The notes under the pieces: generated by a model
The model's input: only the letters and a program-made list of their open reading frames with translations
Database searches by the model: none
What the model was told of the DNA's origin: nothing
Shown here: positions 3,286 to 7,188 of the stretch, one piece after another
Numbering within the stretch: position 1 is the first letter of the stretch
How the letters are laid out: every line of letters begins with the position of its first letter
Source of the DNA: Clostridia bacterium
Lineage (GTDB): Bacteria; Bacillota; Clostridia; Lachnospirales; WQUN01
Length of the DNA stretch: 7,188 nt
Assembly (NCBI GenBank): GCA_025997155.1
Contig: BNUF01000118.1
Span: 1 to 7,188, forward strand
Direction: 5' to 3'
Program-made: the position numbers and the translations under genes

Positions 3286-5277
3286 TTGGAAGAGGTTTTG
3301 CTGAGCGTGAAAGAGGTCGCGGAGATTAAGGGGTGTACGGAGCAGTACATTCGGAAGTTGATTTCGGGTAAAAAGATTAGGTGCGCGGAAGTTAGCGGGA
3401 GCGTCGGCGGGCGTTCGGGGCGGGCGTATAAAATACCTCTCTCGGAGTTGCCCGCGCCGCTTCAGGTGAAGTACAGGCGGACGCGTTTGGAGCAGATGAC
3501 GATTTCGGAGGTCAAAGAAGACGGGAAAAAAGTCGCGAAGCTTGGGGCGTTGACGGAGGAGGAACGAGCGGAGGCGGCCGAATGGAAGGCGTTGCTGCGG
3601 GAGCGGCAGATTTTTAGGGATTCAAATATTTGCAAAGTCGACGCGGACTTGGAGTTTGTTGCGCGGTACAACCGCGAACACCCCGAGGAAGTACCGCTTA
3701 CGGCGGGGATTTTGTACAGGAAGCAGCAGAGTTATGACGAGAAAGGGGACGCGGGGTTGCTTGACTTGCGGGGAAAACACGGCAATCAGCGGCGAAAGCT
3801 GACAAAGGAAGTTCGGGACGTGTTCGAGTATTTTTATCTCGGAGGGGATAAGAAACGTGGCAGCCGGTTGAGTGTCGCGTTTTGCGAACATCTTACGCGG
3901 CTGGAGTTTCAGGCTAGGCTTAAAGAAAACAGGATAAAAGCTATGCCTGTGATTCCGTCAAGGGACACGTTTGAGCGGGAGGCTAGGGCGATACCGTATC
4001 CGTTGAAGTGCTTTTACAGAAACGGGGATAAAAGTTTCAGGGACGAGTGCGAGCCGTTTATTCAAAGGGAGTACGAGGGTATGAATTCAAATGAGATTTG
4101 GGTTTGCGACAACTACACCATTGATTTAATGGTGTGCGAGGACGGCAAGGCGCAGAGGGTTTATCTGACTTTGTTTCTTGACGTTAGGAGTCGCAAGGCG
4201 ATGGGGTGGTGCGTTACGGACAAGCCCTGCGCGGACGCGACCATATACGCAATGGGCGAGGGGATTCGGAAGTACGGGATATTTGATATGTTCTACACAG
4301 ATAACGGGCGGGAGTTCACGGTGCGCGACGTGGGCGGCAACGGGTTCAGGCGGCGGAGAACTCCCAAAGAGGGCGAGGAGACGATTGAACAGCCGACGAT
4401 ACTTAAGGAACTCGGGATAGGGTTTACGACGGCGCTTCCGATGAACTCGAGAGCTAAACATATTGAGCGGGCGTTTCGGACGATTAAGGAGCAGTTTTGC
4501 AAGTTGTTTGAAAGCTACACGGGCGGGACGATTATTGAAAGACCTGACAAGCTAAAGATTGTGGTAAAAGACCCTAAGCACATGAAGACGGTTGCGGAGC
4601 TTAAAGAACTGATTGGGACGTATCTTGACGGTTGGTACAACAAACAGCCCCACAGCGGAGAGGGAATGGGCGGGAAGTCGCCCGACGAGGTGTATTACGT
4701 GCTATGCCAGAGGACCGCGACCGAAGACCAGTTGCGGCTTATGAACCCGCTGACGGTGGGGAAGAACGGGGCTAAGTTCAGACTGTATGGCGAGGAGCTT
4801 GTTTATTCGAGTAAGGATTTGTGGTTTAACTATTTCGGGAAAAAAGTTTTTGTGAGGTATAATCCCGGCGATTTGAACGCGGTTTTTATCTACGATGCCG
4901 ATGGCAAGTTCGTTTGCGAGTCGGCGCTTGACACTAAACTTGGTTATAACGCGAACAAAGACGAGATTGAGAAAAAACAACGAGAAAAACGCGGATACCG
5001 AAAGACGCTTATAGAGTACAAGAAGTTGCAGGAGATAGAAACACATGACGAGCTTGAGCTTATAATTAGCGAAGCCATGACGAACATTTCGCTTGGCGGC
5101 AATCAGGTTTCGGGGATTACTTCGATTAATCAAATTGAGGGAGCCGGATACAGCGAACTTAAAAAAGTTTTGGGCGGGTTTGATTTCCTTGGGGTTCATT
5201 ATGACGCGGAGGAACTGCCCGACTATAACGGCGGGATAAGGCGGCTTGAATCGGCGGTTTATGGGGAGGGGTATTGA
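3286..5277 (+). CDS. MuA-like DDE transposase
   Basis: Cuts phage DNA ends and joins them to target DNA in replicative transposition. It has 663 residues, the same length as Mu A. Domains: N-terminal winged/excisionase-like helix-turn-helix (about 4-60: LLSVKEVAEIKGCTEQYIRK, GRSGRAYKI, PLQVKY); middle DNA-binding helices (about 90-235); RNase H-like catalytic core with D275 (IWVCDNYTID), D339 (FYTDNGREF) and E394 (KHIERAFRTIKEQF), with spacing 64 and 55 that matches Mu A (D269, D336, E392); beta-barrel domain (about 470-550); and a C-terminal part with a basic stretch EKKQREKRGYRKTLIEYKK (562-580) where Mu A meets MuB and ClpX. Start TTG 3286 has AAGGGGGTGA at 3272-3281. All key residues are present, so it looks intact. 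Its TGA is one base before the MuB-like ATG 5279. Confidence 0.97.
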   Translation: MEEVLLSVKEVAEIKGCTEQYIRKLISGKKIRCAEVSGSVGGRSGRAYKIPLSELPAPLQVKYRRTRLEQMTISEVKEDGKKVAKLGALTEEERAEAAEWKALLRERQIFRDSNICKVDADLEFVARYNREHPEEVPLTAGILYRKQQSYDEKGDAGLLDLRGKHGNQRRKLTKEVRDVFEYFYLGGDKKRGSRLSVAFCEHLTRLEFQARLKENRIKAMPVIPSRDTFEREARAIPYPLKCFYRNGDKSFRDECEPFIQREYEGMNSNEIWVCDNYTIDLMVCEDGKAQRVYLTLFLDVRSRKAMGWCVTDKPCADATIYAMGEGIRKYGIFDMFYTDNGREFTVRDVGGNGFRRRRTPKEGEETIEQPTILKELGIGFTTALPMNSRAKHIERAFRTIKEQFCKLFESYTGGTIIERPDKLKIVVKDPKHMKTVAELKELIGTYLDGWYNKQPHSGEGMGGKSPDEVYYVLCQRTATEDQLRLMNPLTVGKNGAKFRLYGEELVYSSKDLWFNYFGKKVFVRYNPGDLNAVFIYDADGKFVCESALDTKLGYNANKDEIEKKQREKRGYRKTLIEYKKLQEIETHDELELIISEAMTNISLGGNQVSGITSINQIEGAGYSELKKVLGGFDFLGVHYDAEELPDYNGGIRRLESAVYGEGY

Positions 5278-5278
5278 T

Positions 5279-6220
5279 ATGGACGAAGACGCAAAGGCGG
5301 AAATCGAAACGGAGGGCAAGAAGACTAAAGAGCCGATACCGTAGAACATTCCCGAGATAGACGAAGCTGTCGCTATGCTGATAACCTATATGGCGCGGAC
5401 GGGAAAGGAAAAGAAAATCATAGTCAAAGAACTTGACACGTCGCATAGCGGGCTAAGCCAGTTTTTGGGCGGGACATACACCAGTCCGCATACCTTTGTG
5501 CCGAAAGTACAAAACCTTGTGCAGATGTACAACGAGAGAATGGCAGCTCCGAAAGAGCCGCCGTTTCAGGAGACGGCGATAAGCAAACAGGTTTGGGAGA
5601 CGATTCGGTACGCGCATATTCAGCACCAAATGGCGGTCGTCTACGGCGACGCGGCGGTTTATGTGAATATCCCCAGCAACATGGGGACGATGGCGACACT
5701 TGATTACAGGATAGCGAAGAAACTGCGCGTGAGCGGAAAGAACTCGGTTGAGCGGTTTGAACATATCATTGAAACCTTGTCGGGGAGCAACAAAGTTATC
5801 ATAGTTGACGAGGCGCAGGAACTCACGGCGAAAGCTATCGACCATTTACGCGCTATTTATGACGAGGCGTGTGTCGGGGTTGTGCTTATCGGCAACGAGA
5901 AGATAAAAGAAACTCTGAGAGGCATAGGCGACTCGCAGGAACGCGGACGGACACAGCTGTTCAGCCGTATTATGCACGGAAGCGCCAGACCTGTTCACAC
6001 GAAGCACATAACCCTTGAAGACATAAAAAAGATTTTTGAATACGCGGGGCTTAATGAAGATTGCCTGAAACTTCTGCATCAAATCAGCCAGACGGGACAC
6101 GGGTTGCGCGGCAGTACAAACGTGTTCGTGAATACCGTGATTATGTTCGATATAGGCAACTACACCGAAATCACAAAAACGCAGCTGGCGCGTTCGGCTA
6201 AAGATATGGGGATTGTTTAA
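5279..6220 (+). pseudogene. MuB-like AAA+ ATPase with internal TAG and missing Walker A
   Basis: Target-DNA-binding ATPase that stimulates MuA. The best start is ATG 5279, with GGGAGGGG (5264-5271) seven bases upstream and directly after the transposase stop. This frame meets TAG at 5342-5344 after 21 codons, then continues open to TAA 6218-6220. ATG 5375 (281 aa) is the next start and has no ribosome binding site. After the TAG: N-terminal helix-turn-helix (EIDEAVAML through HSGLSQFLGGTYTS, as in MuB), then QETAISKQVWETIRYA and MAVVYGDA. Walker A should follow GDA, but the chain goes straight to AVYVNIPSNMG, about 17 residues short of MuB. Walker B (KVIIVDEAQEL), sensor 1 (LIGNEK) and the arginine-finger segment (QLFSRI) remain. 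ATP binding should be lost. A CAG-to-TAG change would explain the stop. Family assignment is sure; functional loss is inferred. Confidence 0.9.
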
Positions 6221-6231
6221 GGGGTGAAGTT

Positions 6232-6783
6232 ATGGAGGAACTTCTTGAAAGGTACAGCGACCTTCAGAGAAAAATCATTGCGGATTACTGGGAACTAATG
6301 GCGTGCAGCCGAAAATTCGGCAATGTTTCGAGCGGGATAAAGAAAACAGAGATGACATACTGGAAACGGTTTGAAATCGAAGTAGTTATAGCCGCGCTTC
6401 AAGTACACATAAACACGGAAAAGTATCACGACAGGCGCGAACGGTACACGCGAGGGATTATCCGAAACATAGATAAACAGACACAAAGCGGGTCGTATCA
6501 AAAACCTCAAGGACAGGCGGATAAAAAGCGGAGCAAAAACAGGTTTAATAATTTTGACGGCGGCACAGTTGATTACGACGAGATACGGCGACTGGAAAAA
6601 GAATATATAAAGTCACTTGTTGCTGACGAGAAAGACGACAAAGCCGCGCCGAGGAAAATCTGTGCGAAGAGACACAGAAGTCGATTTGCCAATTTTGAAG
6701 GGCGGGTTATTGATTATGACGAACTTGACAGGCTTGAAGAAGATTATATAAGCTCGCGTTATGGCGACCTAGAGGGGGAATAG
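6232..6783 (+). CDS. Hypothetical phage protein with duplicated RFxNF-DYDE motif
   Basis: ATG 6232 has AAGGGGTGA (6219-6227) overlapping the MuB-like stop. The 183-residue product has a helical N-terminal half (about 1-75: LLERYSDLQRKIIADYWELM, then KRFEIEVVIAAL) and a low-complexity linker. Two copies of a motif follow: NRFNNFDGGTVDYDEIRRLE (103-122) and SRFANFEGRVIDYDELDRLE (150-169), each continuing into an acidic/aromatic helix. The RFxNF...DYDELE motif is familiar at the C-termini of Gram-positive phage and plasmid replication proteins; having two copies is unusual. The stop is TAG 6781-6783. Function unknown; placement between MuB and Gam suggests a replication or host-takeover role. 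Confidence 0.8.
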   Translation: MEELLERYSDLQRKIIADYWELMACSRKFGNVSSGIKKTEMTYWKRFEIEVVIAALQVHINTEKYHDRRERYTRGIIRNIDKQTQSGSYQKPQGQADKKRSKNRFNNFDGGTVDYDEIRRLEKEYIKSLVADEKDDKAAPRKICAKRHRSRFANFEGRVIDYDELDRLEEDYISSRYGDLEGE

Positions 6784-6787
6784 CCTT

Positions 6788-7188
6788 GTGAAAGAAACTT
6801 GGAAGCGCAAAGCTGACGGTAGAGGAGCTTGGGGGTTGGAACGAAGTCGACGAGGCGCTTCGGCAAATCGCCGACTGCGACAGAGAAGTAGCCGAAATAA
6901 CGAACGAGCTTAACGAAAACATCAACAAGCTCAAAAAGAAATCAGAGATGCAAGCCGTTGCGTTTATAAACAGCAAAAACACGTTGTCGGCGCAGATTGA
7001 ATCTTTTGTGACGGAACACAAGAACGAGATAGCCGGCAAGACGAAATTTCTGAACTTCGGGAAAGTCGGATTCAGAAAGTCCGTAAACACAACGTATTCC
7101 GCAAGCAAGGCGGCGGACATTATAGAGTCTCTCAAACTTCAAAGTATGCACAAGTGTATCAACGTCAAGGAAACTATCAATAAAACCG
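6788..7188 (+). CDS. Gam-like DNA-end protection protein, partial, start frameshifted
   Basis: Mu Gam binds double-stranded DNA ends and blocks host exonucleases. Here the good frame reads KLTVEELGGWNEVDEALRQI, then a long coiled coil (ADCDREVAEITNELNENINK and on through about residue 75), then FGKVGFRKSVNTTYS and a C-terminal helix ending KCINVKETINKT at the window edge, matching the Gam layout (helical coil, then beta part, then KxxxNK). The frame is open from 6792 but holds no ATG, GTG or TTG before about 6879; TGA at 6789-6791 closes it upstream. GTG 6788, with GAGGGGG at 6772-6778, fits as a start in another frame; removing one A from AAA 6791-6793 would join it to this frame. CTG 6813 is an alternative start. 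The right end is cut off. Confidence 0.85.

Noticed and set aside
4702..5349. Long minus-strand ORF of 215 codons opposite the transposase 3' part
   Set aside because: It lies antisense to a clear MuA-like gene, has no recognisable domain and no ribosome site; it is an antisense shadow of the coding frame.
6707..7151. Two minus-strand ORFs over the gam region
   Set aside because: The plus strand encodes a clear Gam-like protein here; the minus-strand frames show no domain.

Overview
The window holds the left-hand regulatory and early region of a Mu-like transposable phage (prophage) or a relative of one. The gene order is the classic one: a leftward repressor, a divergent rightward regulator, small early genes, a DDE transposase of the MuA type, a MuB-type AAA+ ATPase, a small phage protein and a Gam-type DNA-end protector that runs off the right edge. 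Strong AAGGAGG/AAGGGGTGA ribosome binding sites, frequent TTG/GTG starts and G-rich coding strands suggest a low-to-mid GC Gram-positive host (Bacillota). That host assignment is inference; no host gene is present.

Layout. 1-173 has no convincing gene and may hold part of the phage left end. 174-623 (minus) is a cI-type repressor without a protease domain. 624-853 is a compact switch: two divergent sigma70-type promoters overlap a perfect 16-bp operator palindrome, with further partial operator copies on both sides and a 30-codon leader ORF. 854-1051 is a Ner/Cro-like regulator. 1118-1695 is a BRO-N antirepressor-like gene broken by a frameshift. 1726-3208 is a run of tightly packed small genes of unknown function, several too short for routine gene callers. 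3286-5277 is the transposase, with readable catalytic residues D275, D339 and E394. 5279-6220 is the MuB-like ATPase, 6232-6783 a protein with a duplicated RFxNF...DYDE motif, and 6788 onward is Gam.

Four things stand out. (1) The MuB-like gene has an in-frame TAG 21 codons after its best start and has lost the Walker A loop by an apparent in-frame deletion; the BRO gene and the gam start also carry apparent one-base frameshifts. This suggests a decaying prophage, although recoding or sequence error could explain some of it. (2) Two arrays of TTRAA/TTTAA cores repeat once per helical turn (about 11 bp), one before the BRO gene and one before the transposase. (3) The transposase ribosome binding site sits in a small hairpin whose C-run is shared with a competing 10-bp hairpin, which looks like a translational switch. 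(4) An 18-base stretch flanking the operator is repeated exactly 180 bp away inside the repressor gene.

How it would work together, by analogy with Mu: the leftward repressor silences the early promoter; the Ner-like protein and an antirepressor tune the switch; MuA and MuB carry out replicative transposition; Gam protects DNA ends. With MuB damaged, this copy may transpose poorly or not at all.
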